Part shown: piece by piece, positions 1 to 8,035 of the stretch
Numbering within the stretch: the first letter of the stretch is position 1
Layout of the letters: each line of letters opens with the position of its first letter
From: a virus
Direction: 5' to 3' (one strand)
Length of the DNA: 46,054 bases
Virus record (IMG/VR): IMGVR_UViG_3300048927_000499
Span: 1-46,054 of that record
Position numbers and translations under genes: made by a program
The notes under the pieces: generated by a model
Told to the model about the DNA's origin: nothing
The model's database searches: none
Seen by the model: only the letters and a program-made list of their open reading frames with translations

Positions 1-2262
1 GCGCGCCTCGTTTCCATCCTGGGCGAGGCCAAGGGGCCGGAACCCAAGCTGGCGGATACCTGGCAGGAAGCCCTCGGCCTTGCCGTGCAGGGCCGCTCCG
101 CCGCGCTGGTGCTGCCGCTGGAAACCGGCTTCACCAACGATGCCGTCGAAGTCGTCACCGAGCAGGACATCCTTGGCGACCGCCTTGTCCGCCGGAAGAA
201 AAAGAAGAAGGATTCCGACGCCTTCCTCGCCGAACTGGCGGCGCTGACGCCGGGCGACATGATCGTCCACATGGACCATGGCATCGGTCGCTACGAGGGC
301 CTCCAGTCGATCCCGGTCGGCAAGTCGCCTCACGACTGCGTGATGCTGACCTATGCGGGCGGCGACAAGCTCTACATCCCGGTCGAAAACCTCGACGTGC
401 TCTCGCGCTACGGCAGCGAGGCGGAAGGCGTCGCGCTCGACAAACTGGGCGGCGAGGCGTGGCAGAAGCGCCGCGCCAAGCTCAAGGAACGCATCCGCGA
501 AATCGCGGGCGAACTGATGAAGACCGCCGCCGCGCGCGCCCTGCGCACGGCGCCTGCCCTGCTGCCCGAAAAGTCCTCCTACGACCAGTTCGTCGATCGT
601 TTCCCCTGGCAGGAAACCGAGGACCAGGAACACGCCATCGACGACGTGCTGGGCGACCTTTCCGAAGGCAAGCCGATGGACCGCCTCGTCTGCGGCGACG
701 TGGGCTTCGGCAAGACCGAAGTGGCCCTGCGCGCCGCGTTCGTCGCCGCCATGGCGGGCCAGCAGGTTGCCGTGGTCGCACCGACCACCCTGCTCGCGCG
801 CCAGCACTATTCGAGCTTTGCCGATCGCTTCAACGGCTTCCCGCTCGAAGTCGGCCGCCTCTCGCGCCTCGTGCCCGAGAAGGAAGCCAAGGCCACCCGC
901 GACGGCCTGACCACCGGCACCATGGACGTGGTCTGCGGCACCCATGCGATCCTCTCGAAAACGGTCAATTTCAAGCGCCTCGGCCTTGTCATCGTCGATG
1001 AGGAACAGCGCTTCGGCGTCAACCACAAGGAGCGCCTCAAGCAGCTGCGCACCGACGTGCATGTGCTGACGCTCACCGCCACGCCGATCCCGCGCACGCT
1101 GCAAATGGCGATGAGCGGTCTGCGCGAACTCTCGACCATCCAGACCCCGCCGGTCGACCGCCTTGCGGTGCGCACTTACGTGATGGAATGGGACGAGATG
1201 GTGATGCGCGAGGCCCTGCTGCGCGAGCACCATCGCGGCGGCCAGAGCTTCATCGTCGTGCCGCGCATCTCGGACATGGCCGAAGTCGAGGAATGGCTGG
1301 CCAAGAGCGTGCCCGAAGTGAAGGTCATCTCCGCCCACGGCCAGATGAGCGCGGGCGAAGTGGAAGAGCGCATGAGCGCCTTCTACGAGGGCAAGTACGA
1401 AGTGCTGCTTTCAACGACCATCGTCGAAAGCGGCATCGACATTCCGCGCGCCAACACGATCATCATCCACCGCGCCGACCGCTTCGGCCTCGCCCAGCTC
1501 TATCAGCTGCGCGGGCGCGTGGGCCGTTCGAAGCTACGCGCCTATGCCTATCTGACCACCCCGGCCGGACGTGCGCTATCCGAAGTCGCGGAAAAGCGCC
1601 TCAAGGTATTGAGCGACCTCGATTCGCTCGGCGCGGGCTTCCAGCTTGCCAGCCACGATCTCGACATTCGCGGCGCGGGCAACCTGCTCGGTGACGAACA
1701 GTCGGGCCATATCCGCGAGGTCGGCTTCGAACTCTACCAGTCGATGCTGGAGGACGCGATCCTCGAAGCCCGCGCGGGCGGCGTCGGGCTGGAGAAGAAC
1801 ACCTCGGGCCTGTCCCCGCAGATCACGGTGGAAGCGCCGATCATGATCCCGGAGGACTACGTTCCCGATCTGGCCGTCCGCATGGCGCTCTATCGCCGCC
1901 TCAACGACGCCGACAGCAAGGACGAGATCGAATCGCTCTCGGCCGAGATGATCGACCGCTTCGGCCCCCTGCCCTCCGCGACCTCGAACCTCATCAAGCT
2001 CATCCAGATCAAGCGCCAGGCGATCGAGGCGCATATCGCCAAGATCGACGTCGGCCCGCGCGGCACGCTGGTCAGCTTCCACAACGACAGCTTCCCGAAC
2101 CCGCTCGGCCTCATCGCCTATGCCGAGCGCCTGCAAGGTGCGGTCAAGCTGCGTCCGGACAACAAGCTGGTGCTGCAACGCGCCTGGGGCGATCCCAAGT
2201 CGCGGCTCAACGGCCTGCTGCAATTGACGAAGGGGCTGGCGTCGGTAGCGCGAAAAGGCTGA
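1..2262 (+). CDS. mfd: Transcription-repair coupling factor Mfd, 5'-truncated by the window
   Basis: Mfd is an ATP-dependent DNA translocase that removes RNA polymerase stalled at lesions and recruits UvrA. The frame is open from base 1, giving 753 visible residues. Family members are about 1150 long, so the UvrB-like N-terminus lies outside the window. Visible in order: the RNA polymerase-interaction domain (PGDMIVHMDHGIGRYEGL), Walker A-type GDVGFGKTEVALRAAF, the DEEQRFGV helicase box, TATPIPRTLQ, the second RecA-like lobe with STTIVESGIDIPRANT and QLRGRVGRS, and the C-terminal TRCF domain. It is an intact chromosomal housekeeping gene upstream of the prophage. Confidence 0.96.
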   Translation, partial: ARLVSILGEAKGPEPKLADTWQEALGLAVQGRSAALVLPLETGFTNDAVEVVTEQDILGDRLVRRKKKKKDSDAFLAELAALTPGDMIVHMDHGIGRYEGLQSIPVGKSPHDCVMLTYAGGDKLYIPVENLDVLSRYGSEAEGVALDKLGGEAWQKRRAKLKERIREIAGELMKTAAARALRTAPALLPEKSSYDQFVDRFPWQETEDQEHAIDDVLGDLSEGKPMDRLVCGDVGFGKTEVALRAAFVAAMAGQQVAVVAPTTLLARQHYSSFADRFNGFPLEVGRLSRLVPEKEAKATRDGLTTGTMDVVCGTHAILSKTVNFKRLGLVIVDEEQRFGVNHKERLKQLRTDVHVLTLTATPIPRTLQMAMSGLRELSTIQTPPVDRLAVRTYVMEWDEMVMREALLREHHRGGQSFIVVPRISDMAEVEEWLAKSVPEVKVISAHGQMSAGEVEERMSAFYEGKYEVLLSTTIVESGIDIPRANTIIIHRADRFGLAQLYQLRGRVGRSKLRAYAYLTTPAGRALSEVAEKRLKVLSDLDSLGAGFQLASHDLDIRGAGNLLGDEQSGHIREVGFELYQSMLEDAILEARAGGVGLEKNTSGLSPQITVEAPIMIPEDYVPDLAVRMALYRRLNDADSKDEIESLSAEMIDRFGPLPSATSNLIKLIQIKRQAIEAHIAKIDVGPRGTLVSFHNDSFPNPLGLIAYAERLQGAVKLRPDNKLVLQRAWGDPKSRLNGLLQLTKGLASVARKG

Positions 2263-2280
2263 CCCAGTACAAAGCTCAAC

Positions 2281-2368
2281 GTCATCCTGAACTTGTTTCA
2301 GGATCCATTTCTGACCATCAGCGGCCACTTAATCGGCAAGATGGATCCTGAAACAAGTTCAGGATGAC
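2281..2368. repeat. REP-like perfect 28-bp inverted repeat
   Basis: Bases 2281-2308 (beginning GTCATCCTGAACTTG) are exactly reverse-complemented at 2341-2368, around a 32-nt loop. It lies between the convergent 3' ends of mfd and the histidine kinase gene, so it can act as a bidirectional terminator or mRNA-stabilising hairpin. From memory, this sequence recurs in many sphingomonad genomes as an intergenic palindrome; that was not checked here. Confidence 0.85.
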
Positions 2369-2393
2369 GGGGGCTACGGGCAAGGCCCCTCGC

Positions 2394-3686
2394 CTACATC
2401 AACGGCACCCTGATCCGCGCGATCAGCCCGCCGCAGGGCGACGTCGCGAAGGAAAGCTGCCCGCCGAACCGCATCATCAGCCGGTGCGCCGTCGGGATGC
2501 CGAGGCCGAAGCCCGGCGTGTCCCGCGTTCGCGCCTCGTCGAGGCGGAAGAACGGCGTCAGCACGTCCTCGAAATGGCTCGGCGGAATGCCCGGGCCGGT
2601 ATCCTCGACGTCGATGAACCAGTCCGCCCCTTCATGGCGCACCGACACTTCCGCGCGCCCACCAAAGCGAATGGCGTTCTCGACCAGTGCACCAGTCGCC
2701 AGGGCCAGCGGCTCGGGGAAACTCTCGACCACGGCCTTGCCCGCCCCCGTCAGCCGCGCCCGGTCCTCATAAGGCGCAATGACGCCCGCCACGAGTTCGC
2801 CGAGATCGACCTTCTCCGCCTCCGAAGACAGGTGCTGGGCGCGCAGATAGCCTTGCAGCGAAGCGAGCAGACCTTCCATCTCGTCGATGCTGGTCTGCAT
2901 GATCTCGGAAATTTCCGGGTCTTCGATCAGGTCGGTGGCAATCTGCTGGCGCGAGAGCGGCGTGCGCAAGTCATGGCTGATCGCCTCGAACGAGCGCGCC
3001 TGGTCCTCCAGCAGCCGCGCGATGCGCTCCTGCATGACGTTCATCGAATGGGCGAGGTTGCGCAGGTCTTCCGGCCCGCTTTCGCGGATCTCCACGCGCT
3101 GGCCGTGACCGATGGCATCGGCGGCCTGGGTAAGGCGGCGTAGCGGATTGGTCAGCAGGCGCAGCAGGATCAGCCCGATGGCGATGCAGGCCAGCGCCGT
3201 ACAGAGCATGAGCATGCTGGCGCGCAAGGCGATCGGCCACATCGACGTGATGTCGCGCGACCGGAAATTCAGCCATTTGCCGTCCGCCAGCCGCACCGAA
3301 CCCACGAGATCGCTCTTCCCGCCCGTCGCGTCGGCCGTGGCGAGATTGAGCGGACGGGTGGCCAGAGATGGCTCCCATTCGATCACCTGCCCGGCAATCC
3401 GGCGCAGCGATTCGGAATCGGCCATGCCCCGCACGGCGGGCTCGGGTGAAAATTCCGCCTTGAGATGGCCCGTCGTCATGATCGGTGCGGCGAGATTCGG
3501 CTGGAGCGTGTGGATGCGATCGCTGACGACGATCAGTTCGGCGATTCGCCGCGCGTGATCGGCACGAATCGTCTGACGGTCGATGGATTGGTAGAACAGC
3601 AGGCTGCCGGTCAGCTGCGCCACGCAGAGCGCAAGAAAAACGACCGCAGCCAGGACTGCCAGACGCGGGATACTGATTCGGGTCAC
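2394..3686 (-). CDS. Sensor histidine kinase, EnvZ-like, HAMP domain
   Basis: Inner-membrane two-component sensor kinase. Numbered from the GTG at 3686 it has TM1 at about residues 8-31, a periplasmic region, TM2 at about 149-177, a HAMP linker, and an H-box with the phospho-acceptor His near residue 238 (AISHDLRTPLSRQQ). The catalytic domain shows an N-box (ALVENAIRFGG), a G1 box (DTGPGIPPSHFEDVLTPFFR) and a G2 box (GFGLGIPTAH). The GTG start follows GAGAGGA and gives a normal short cytoplasmic N-terminus; a TTG at 3773 would add 29 residues. No response regulator gene is in the window, although the partner is often adjacent. The stimulus is unknown. Confidence 0.88.
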   Translation of the reverse strand: MTRISIPRLAVLAAVVFLALCVAQLTGSLLFYQSIDRQTIRADHARRIAELIVVSDRIHTLQPNLAAPIMTTGHLKAEFSPEPAVRGMADSESLRRIAGQVIEWEPSLATRPLNLATADATGGKSDLVGSVRLADGKWLNFRSRDITSMWPIALRASMLMLCTALACIAIGLILLRLLTNPLRRLTQAADAIGHGQRVEIRESGPEDLRNLAHSMNVMQERIARLLEDQARSFEAISHDLRTPLSRQQIATDLIEDPEISEIMQTSIDEMEGLLASLQGYLRAQHLSSEAEKVDLGELVAGVIAPYEDRARLTGAGKAVVESFPEPLALATGALVENAIRFGGRAEVSVRHEGADWFIDVEDTGPGIPPSHFEDVLTPFFRLDEARTRDTPGFGLGIPTAHRLMMRFGGQLSFATSPCGGLIARIRVPLM

Positions 3687-3870
3687 ATGTCCTCTCGCGG
3701 GATGCCCGATTGTTCTGCGCGATATGCCGGGGCGTCCTGAAAGAGCGCTCTCACCGGATGAGGCGTTCGTCAATGTACTGTCTGTTTGGGAAACATTTTG
3801 ACACTTACGGAATGTGTCAGGGCTCTCGCATCATGTGCGGAGCGACTTTCTCCTTCCGTTTCGGAAGGAA

Positions 3871-3890
3871 GAAAGTGGCTCCCCGAGTAG
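3871..3890. other. Left attachment core (attL side)
   Basis: GAAAGTGGCTCCCCGAGTAG is identical to 44808-44827, which covers the last bases of tRNA-Asn plus five flanking bases. The left copy has no tRNA body, so it is the displaced 3' tRNA fragment expected after site-specific integration. Confidence 0.92.
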
Positions 3891-3955
3891 ATGTCACATT
3901 TCATCGTGTTGACCCGCTGTTTTTTGTCGTTTTCAGGTTTGCGTACTTGGGCGGA

Positions 3956-3975
3956 TGCCCCCTGAAGTGCCCCCT
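3956..3975. repeat. Candidate integrase arm-type sites, left end
   Basis: TGCCCCCT occurs twice as a direct repeat (3956-3963 and 3968-3975, 12-bp period), just inside the left core. The same TGCCCC word in the same orientation occurs three times inside the right core, which fits arm sites for the tRNA-proximal integrase. Confidence 0.5.
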
Positions 3976-4004
3976 CAGGGATCAGCAATTTGACCGGCAC
4001 TTTT

Positions 4005-4253
4005 TTAATCTTGGCGATTCGCAAACGGGCGCTGGCGCTTCCATTCCTCAATTTCGGAAGACCACCAGCCCACGGCCTGGATGCCGATTCGGACTTGTTT
4101 CGGAAACGTCCCGCGGGCCATCGCCCGGTAGATCGTGGGCCTGCTCAGCCCAGTCTCCTGCTCGACTTCCTTGCGCCGCATGAACCTGCCCATGCCCCCT
4201 TCGCTCACCAGGTGCGCTCCCGCGCTTGAAGTGGATGTCGGATAGGTGTTCAT
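4005..4253 (-). CDS. AlpA-family DNA-binding protein / excisionase
   Basis: An 82-residue protein with a MerR-like winged HTH typical of AlpA: MRRKEVEQETGLSRPTIYRAMARG, then FPKQVRIGIQAVGWWSSEIEEW. AlpA proteins activate or assist excision of prophages and islands. The ATG overlaps the stop of the upstream ASCH-like gene by 4 nt (ATGA), which fixes the start and shows translational coupling. It is the last gene of the leftward early operon, about 115 bp from the left core, the usual place for a recombination directionality factor. Confident for the family; the excisionase role is inferred from position. Confidence 0.85.
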   Translation of the reverse strand: MNTYPTSTSSAGAHLVSEGGMGRFMRRKEVEQETGLSRPTIYRAMARGTFPKQVRIGIQAVGWWSSEIEEWKRQRPFANRQD

Positions 4254-4813
4254 GCGCGCGCCCCGGCGATTGCGAGTGGTTGGGAGGGTCGAACGCCGGC
4301 GCTGTGCGCACTTGGCGTAGGCAGCGGTGCTGCAATGAGGTGGAAGTCGATCACGAGGACCTCGGGATTTTTCTCCCAGAGCTGGTCGCCCTTCGTGAGG
4401 GAGAGGTTCTTGTCCCAGGCCCGCGAAAATGCGGTGCGGTGGGTGAAGCCCTGAGCCTTGATCTCGTCGATCGTGATGGACTGAAGCGGCGCGCGGCCGA
4501 TGTACGCGACCTGCAGATGCTGGCGATGCCACACGCGCAGCAGCTCGCCCGCGAACCGGCGTCGGCCGAGCGTCGGCGCCGGTTCGGGCTCCTCGATGTC
4601 GGTGACGAAAGTCGGTCGCGCGCCGCGCAGCTCGGCCTGCACGGGCGACTTGTGCTCGAACTCGCGTGGCAGGTGGAAAGGCTCGCGGACCCACAGTAGA
4701 TCACCCGGCCGGATGGCTTGGAGCCTTCCGACCGGGCGATAGAGGCGAGAGAGGCAACCATCGACGAGCCGCTCTATTTGCGGCTCGACGATCGTGAAGG
4801 GCTGGGATTTCAC
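4250..4813 (-). CDS. ASCH/PUA-like phage protein
   Basis: 187 residues. The motif RPGDLLWVREPFHLP, followed by spaced segments with LGRRRFAGELLRV, ITIDEIKAQGF, the AFSRAWD segment and a final VLVIDFHLI strand, resembles the ASCH-like proteins of phage early regions. ASCH folds are thought to bind RNA or modified bases; no precise activity is known for this type. It starts at a GTG whose GTGA overlaps the stop of the ParB-like gene. The family call is by motif memory, so moderate confidence. Confidence 0.6.
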   Translation of the reverse strand: MKSQPFTIVEPQIERLVDGCLSRLYRPVGRLQAIRPGDLLWVREPFHLPREFEHKSPVQAELRGARPTFVTDIEEPEPAPTLGRRRFAGELLRVWHRQHLQVAYIGRAPLQSITIDEIKAQGFTHRTAFSRAWDKNLSLTKGDQLWEKNPEVLVIDFHLIAAPLPTPSAHSAGVRPSQPLAIAGARA

Positions 4814-6711
4814 TCCGCTGCCTCCCTACTTCCGCTCTGTTCGGATGCCCCGTTTTCGGGGCTTTGTGCGACACCGAAGGACAGCAACGGATGGACCCAG
4901 CCCGCAGCTTGCGCGAGCACTCCGACCGTGGCGCCGGTCAGCACTTGGTCGTTGAGCTTGTTCCAGGAACGGAATTCTTCTTCGCCGACGTGCGGCTGGG
5001 CGAGGCCGAGCCGGTTCAACTTGGGGAAGAGGCTGACGAAGCGCGCGGTCGGCGACCAGTAGCGCCGCACTTCCTCTCCAGTAGCGGCGAAAAGTTCGGC
5101 AATGACATCGTGGGCACCGATGCGCCAACCTGGGGTGTTCGCCGATCGTAGCAGAGCGAACCCTGCCAGCACGGCACCGGCGCGACGCTTCGTTTTTTCC
5201 AGCGCAAAGTAGAACGCCCTGAAGGCCTCCGCCGGATCCTCGATCGTCATGAACAGCTCAGCGCGGATCTTCTCGAGCGCGGACAGCCACACCGTCTGTG
5301 CGGCAGTCTCCTCGAGCAGCGGCGCCACGAAATCGACCGGCTCAGCATCTTCCGCGCCGTCCCATTCGGACGATAGGCCGCGCGCACCGACGTGTTTCGG
5401 CCGGACGCCCTTCTCCAACGCCATGCGAAGTTGCGTCCACACCAGGTAATCGCGGCCGATGGTTCCGCCCTCATCAGCGTCATCGGCGAGCATCGCGCGG
5501 AGGACTTCGCGCCGGATCAAGCGCATGGCCTGCAATCCGTCGGCCGTCAAACCGTGGATGTCCTTGACCGCAGCACGGGCCGCCTGGGCCGTAAAGTTGG
5601 CCGAGGTATCGAAGGCTTCCCCGGCGGCCACCGTCACTCCGACCGACGTCGTCACCTTCACCGCCGCCTTCTCTGGCGCGAGGCTCCGTTCCGCCTCCCG
5701 CTTGGCCTTGCGGCTTGCCCACCAGAACCGAGACTCAGCCTTGCCGCCCTGGTCGACGACAAGAGTCACGACGATATCACCGGATGGGAGGTCCAAGTCA
5801 GCGCCCCTCCCTGCCGAGCTTGGAACCACCTCAAGCGCATTATCCGTGAAACCGTGTGCCTTCGGCGGTTCGGCCACGAAGCGAAGATCCGCGCGGCCAG
5901 TGCGCTGACGCAGATCCTTCCGCATATAATCCAGCTTGCTCTCGGCGAGCTGACGCAACGTGCCCTCGTCCAGCACGCGGCCTTGCTCCGGGCCTTCCGC
6001 AAATAGATCAAGCTCGATCCGTCCACCGGCACGCCGATATTGTTCAGGATCGACGAAGCGCAGCAGGCGCTCGTTCTCCGCATCACCGATCTTCAGGTAG
6101 GCGCGGATCTTGCCCGGCGTGCGGTCATACGGCTGGAGGGCCGAGAAATGCTTCCACGCCGCGCGCTGAAGATCTGCATCTGCCGTCGCGGCAAAGGCCC
6201 TGATTTCCTCGCGGTCGATCTCCTGGGCGACATAGGCTTCGAAGATTTCCGGAACGAGCCTACCGAGCCGAAGGTGCTGCGAGACCCAGATCGGACGCTG
6301 GCCCAAGTTCGTCGAGATCTGCTCGATCGAGGCGCCCTGCTCGTGCGCGCGCGCGATCGCTGCGTGCACCTCGTAGGGGCGAAGTCCGCGCCTCAGCAGG
6401 TTTTCTGCCAAGGAAAGCTCGGTGATTTCCGCTGGCGACAGATCGCGGATTACCACCGGGATCTCGTAATCCCGCGGCAGGCGGCCTTCATCGATAAGGC
6501 GCGCGATTGCGCGCAAGCGGCGGCCGCCAGCAAGGACCCCGTATGGCGCGATCTCGCCGTCCGGAAGCGGGTGCGCGAGCAAGGGGAGCATGAGCCCGAT
6601 TTCCAGGATCGACTGCTCGAGACCGCTTGTCGCCTCTGCGTCTTCCTCATTCGTCCGCACGTTCAGCGGCGAAACGACCAGGTCGTCGATCGTGAGCATG
6701 GCCATCGTCAT
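4810..6711 (-). CDS. ParB/Spo0J-like nuclease-domain protein
   Basis: 633 residues from the ATG at 6711, preceded by CGGAG and overlapping the upstream stop by 4 nt. The N-terminus is ParB-like: LTIDDLVVSPLNVRT, the GVLAGGRRLRAIARL box that binds CTP in this family, then SLAENLLRRGLRPYEVHAAI and a central HTH (SIEQISTNLGQRPIWVSQHLRLGRL). A long C-terminal extension of about 400 residues matches no domain I recognise. Such proteins on phages and plasmids may serve partitioning, transcription regulation or DNA processing. No ParA partner is in the window, so a classical partition role is unlikely. A longer in-frame reading from 6843 runs over the neighbouring gene and is rejected. Confidence 0.82.
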   Translation of the reverse strand: MTMAMLTIDDLVVSPLNVRTNEEDAEATSGLEQSILEIGLMLPLLAHPLPDGEIAPYGVLAGGRRLRAIARLIDEGRLPRDYEIPVVIRDLSPAEITELSLAENLLRRGLRPYEVHAAIARAHEQGASIEQISTNLGQRPIWVSQHLRLGRLVPEIFEAYVAQEIDREEIRAFAATADADLQRAAWKHFSALQPYDRTPGKIRAYLKIGDAENERLLRFVDPEQYRRAGGRIELDLFAEGPEQGRVLDEGTLRQLAESKLDYMRKDLRQRTGRADLRFVAEPPKAHGFTDNALEVVPSSAGRGADLDLPSGDIVVTLVVDQGGKAESRFWWASRKAKREAERSLAPEKAAVKVTTSVGVTVAAGEAFDTSANFTAQAARAAVKDIHGLTADGLQAMRLIRREVLRAMLADDADEGGTIGRDYLVWTQLRMALEKGVRPKHVGARGLSSEWDGAEDAEPVDFVAPLLEETAAQTVWLSALEKIRAELFMTIEDPAEAFRAFYFALEKTKRRAGAVLAGFALLRSANTPGWRIGAHDVIAELFAATGEEVRRYWSPTARFVSLFPKLNRLGLAQPHVGEEEFRSWNKLNDQVLTGATVGVLAQAAGWVHPLLSFGVAQSPENGASEQSGSREAAE

Positions 6712-6875
6712 GACAGAGCACTCCGTTGAGTGGCGCTCTTCGCGCGCCGGGCGGCCTTGCGCCGCGAGTTGAGCTTGATCGGGAAGGCGAGCTGGGTGCC
6801 CTCGCCCGGATGAGCGGCATCGAGCGCCTGGCACTGGGCGCATTTGCAGCGCGTCGAGCGCGGGCGAGAGGTCAC
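6708..6875 (-). CDS. Small basic phage protein with a CxxC motif
   Basis: 55 residues, Arg/Lys-rich, with one KCAQC pair near residues 10-15 and a basic tail. The GTG start overlaps the previous stop by 4 nt (GTGA at 6872-6875), and its stop overlaps the ParB-like start by 4 nt (ATGA). This chained overlap is the main evidence that it is translated. Function unknown; the single CxxC could bind a metal only as a dimer. Confidence 0.6.
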   Translation of the reverse strand: MTSRPRSTRCKCAQCQALDAAHPGEGTQLAFPIKLNSRRKAARRAKSATQRSALS

Positions 6876-7003
6876 GATTGCACCTCGGTTTCGGCGCGTT
6901 CGTTGCGGCGACGGCGCAGTTCGTCCAGGAACTGCAGATCGTCGGCCGACATGGGGATGACGCGGGCGGCCGGGCGGCGGCGCAAGGCTTTCAGGATGCG
7001 CAT
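6872..7003 (-). CDS. Small phage protein, 43 aa
   Basis: Begins MRILKALRRRPAARVIPMSA and continues with a charged helix (DDLQFLDELRRRRNERAE). It sits between two small genes in the coupled leftward operon: 2 nt after the upstream stop, with a 4-nt overlap downstream. No family recognised. Confidence 0.55.
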   Translation of the reverse strand: MRILKALRRRPAARVIPMSADDLQFLDELRRRRNERAETEVQS

Positions 7004-7005
7004 GA

Positions 7006-7161
7006 TCACCGGCCCGCTCCCGACAGTGCCGCGATGAGCGCGGGCACCATGATGCAGAGGCCCGTAGCGACCAGCGCCGCCCACATGCCGGCGAGCGGCT
7101 GCTCTGACCGGATTGCCCGGCCGAGTTGGCTGCTGATCCACGAGGCCCCCCGCGCAAACAT
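7006..7161 (-). CDS. Small single-pass membrane protein, 51 aa
   Basis: Translation gives MFARGASWISSQLGRAIRSE, then one hydrophobic segment (residues about 24-48, LAGMWAALVATGLCIMVPAL). The ATG shares one base with the stop of the GapR-like gene (TGATG), which sets the start. Too small for a homology call. It could be an early membrane effector, but nothing in the sequence shows a function. Confidence 0.55.
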   Translation of the reverse strand: MFARGASWISSQLGRAIRSEQPLAGMWAALVATGLCIMVPALIAALSGAGR

Positions 7162-7397
7162 CAGTCGATCCCGAGCGCCGTCTTGTAGGTGTCGAGGAGC
7201 ATGTCCATTTCGCGGCGATCGTCCGGCTTCATCTTCCGTATCCGGATGATCTGCCGCATGATCTTGACGTCGTAACCGACCGCCTTGGCCTCATTGTAGA
7301 CATCGGCGATATCGTCGCTCAGGCCCTTTTTCTCTTCCTCGAGGCGCTCGACGCGCTCGACGAGCAGGCGGAGGCGGTCGTCGGTGGTTTCAGCCAT
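7161..7397 (-). CDS. GapR-like DNA-binding protein (DUF2312)
   Basis: 78 residues with a long N-terminal coiled coil (RLRLLVERVERLEEEKKGLSD) and the hallmark DIADVYNEAKAVGYDVKIMR, then QIIRIRKMKPDDRREMDMLLDTYKTALG. This matches the alphaproteobacterial DUF2312/GapR family, nucleoid proteins that bind overtwisted DNA ahead of replication and transcription forks. In a prophage early operon it could aid phage DNA replication or compete with host GapR. Its start lies inside the end of the preceding gene (8-nt overlap). Confidence 0.9.
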   Translation of the reverse strand: MAETTDDRLRLLVERVERLEEEKKGLSDDIADVYNEAKAVGYDVKIMRQIIRIRKMKPDDRREMDMLLDTYKTALGID

Positions 7398-7692
7398 TGG
7401 TCGACGCTTTGGCGCTGACCCGAGTGAAGCCGAACAGGTTGCTCAGGTGTCGCAGGTCCTTCAGCAGGAAGTCGAGGCGATCGTGAGCCAGCTGGAGCGC
7501 AAGTTCGGTTGCCACCAGCCTGACGCCGCTAGTCGCCGCGCCTTCTGTCAACCTGAGCAGCGCCGCAACGCATTCATCCGCCGCGTGGCAGGCAACGTCG
7601 ACAACCTCAGAGGTTTGGGAAGTGGTCCCCCCGCCCTTGCTCACGAGCGCGCGAAGCTCGCGACGGAAGGCTTCATCGTACAGACTTTTCAC
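7390..7692 (-). CDS. Hypothetical phage protein, 100 aa
   Basis: Begins MKSLYDEAFRRELRALVSKG and is helix-rich, with LALQLAHDRLDFLLKDLRHL near the end. The GTG start overlaps the upstream stop by 4 nt and is preceded by GGGAGA. Its 3' end overlaps the GapR-like gene. No family recognised. Confidence 0.6.
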   Translation of the reverse strand: MKSLYDEAFRRELRALVSKGGGTTSQTSEVVDVACHAADECVAALLRLTEGAATSGVRLVATELALQLAHDRLDFLLKDLRHLSNLFGFTRVSAKASTNG

Positions 7693-8033
7693 GCGAACTC
7701 TCCCTGGAGCGAGTTGTCGGGCAGATGACGGGCAAGCCAGCCCGCGCCCGCGCGGCGATCGCTTCGGAGCGCGGCAGGCGTCGGCAGGTGGCGCACGTGC
7801 ATTATCTTTTCGAGGAAGCCGAAATGGCCGTAGACGACGTCGTCGTCGAACGGGTCGAAGTCTGCCCCGGCGCGCATGGCGTACTCGGCGCAGAGCGGCG
7901 TTTCCTCGCAGTCAATCCAGGACTCGCCGGAGACGCGGTCCCACCAATCCTCGATCGTGAAGGCGTGGCCTTCATAGGTGCCGCTGGCGATGACGACGGT
8001 CTGTCCCGCGAGCGGGTGCGGCTTCCGATGCAT
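7689..8033 (-). CDS. Hypothetical phage protein, 114 aa
   Basis: Starts MHRKPHPLAGQTVVIASG; a GTG six bases upstream (8039) overlaps the previous stop by 4 nt and is an equally plausible start. The opening LAGQTVVIASGTYEGHAFTI could form a small beta-barrel of KOW type, followed by an acidic, aromatic middle (DWWDRV, DFDPFDDDVVYGHFG). No established family name is known to me; that fold suggestion is inference. Confidence 0.6.
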   Translation of the reverse strand: MHRKPHPLAGQTVVIASGTYEGHAFTIEDWWDRVSGESWIDCEETPLCAEYAMRAGADFDPFDDDVVYGHFGFLEKIMHVRHLPTPAALRSDRRAGAGWLARHLPDNSLQGEFA

Positions 8034-8035
8034 GG

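Noticed and set aside
1576-2328. A 250-residue leftward frame inside mfd
   Set aside because: It is antisense to a clear housekeeping gene; long shadow frames are common at this GC content.
2394-3773. TTG start of the histidine kinase at 3773
   Set aside because: It adds a low-complexity 29-residue extension before the membrane segment; the GTG at 3686 has a better ribosome binding site.
4810-6843. Longer start of the ParB-like gene at 6843
   Set aside because: The extra 44 residues overlap the small gene at 6708-6875, and the ATG at 6711 has a good ribosome binding site.
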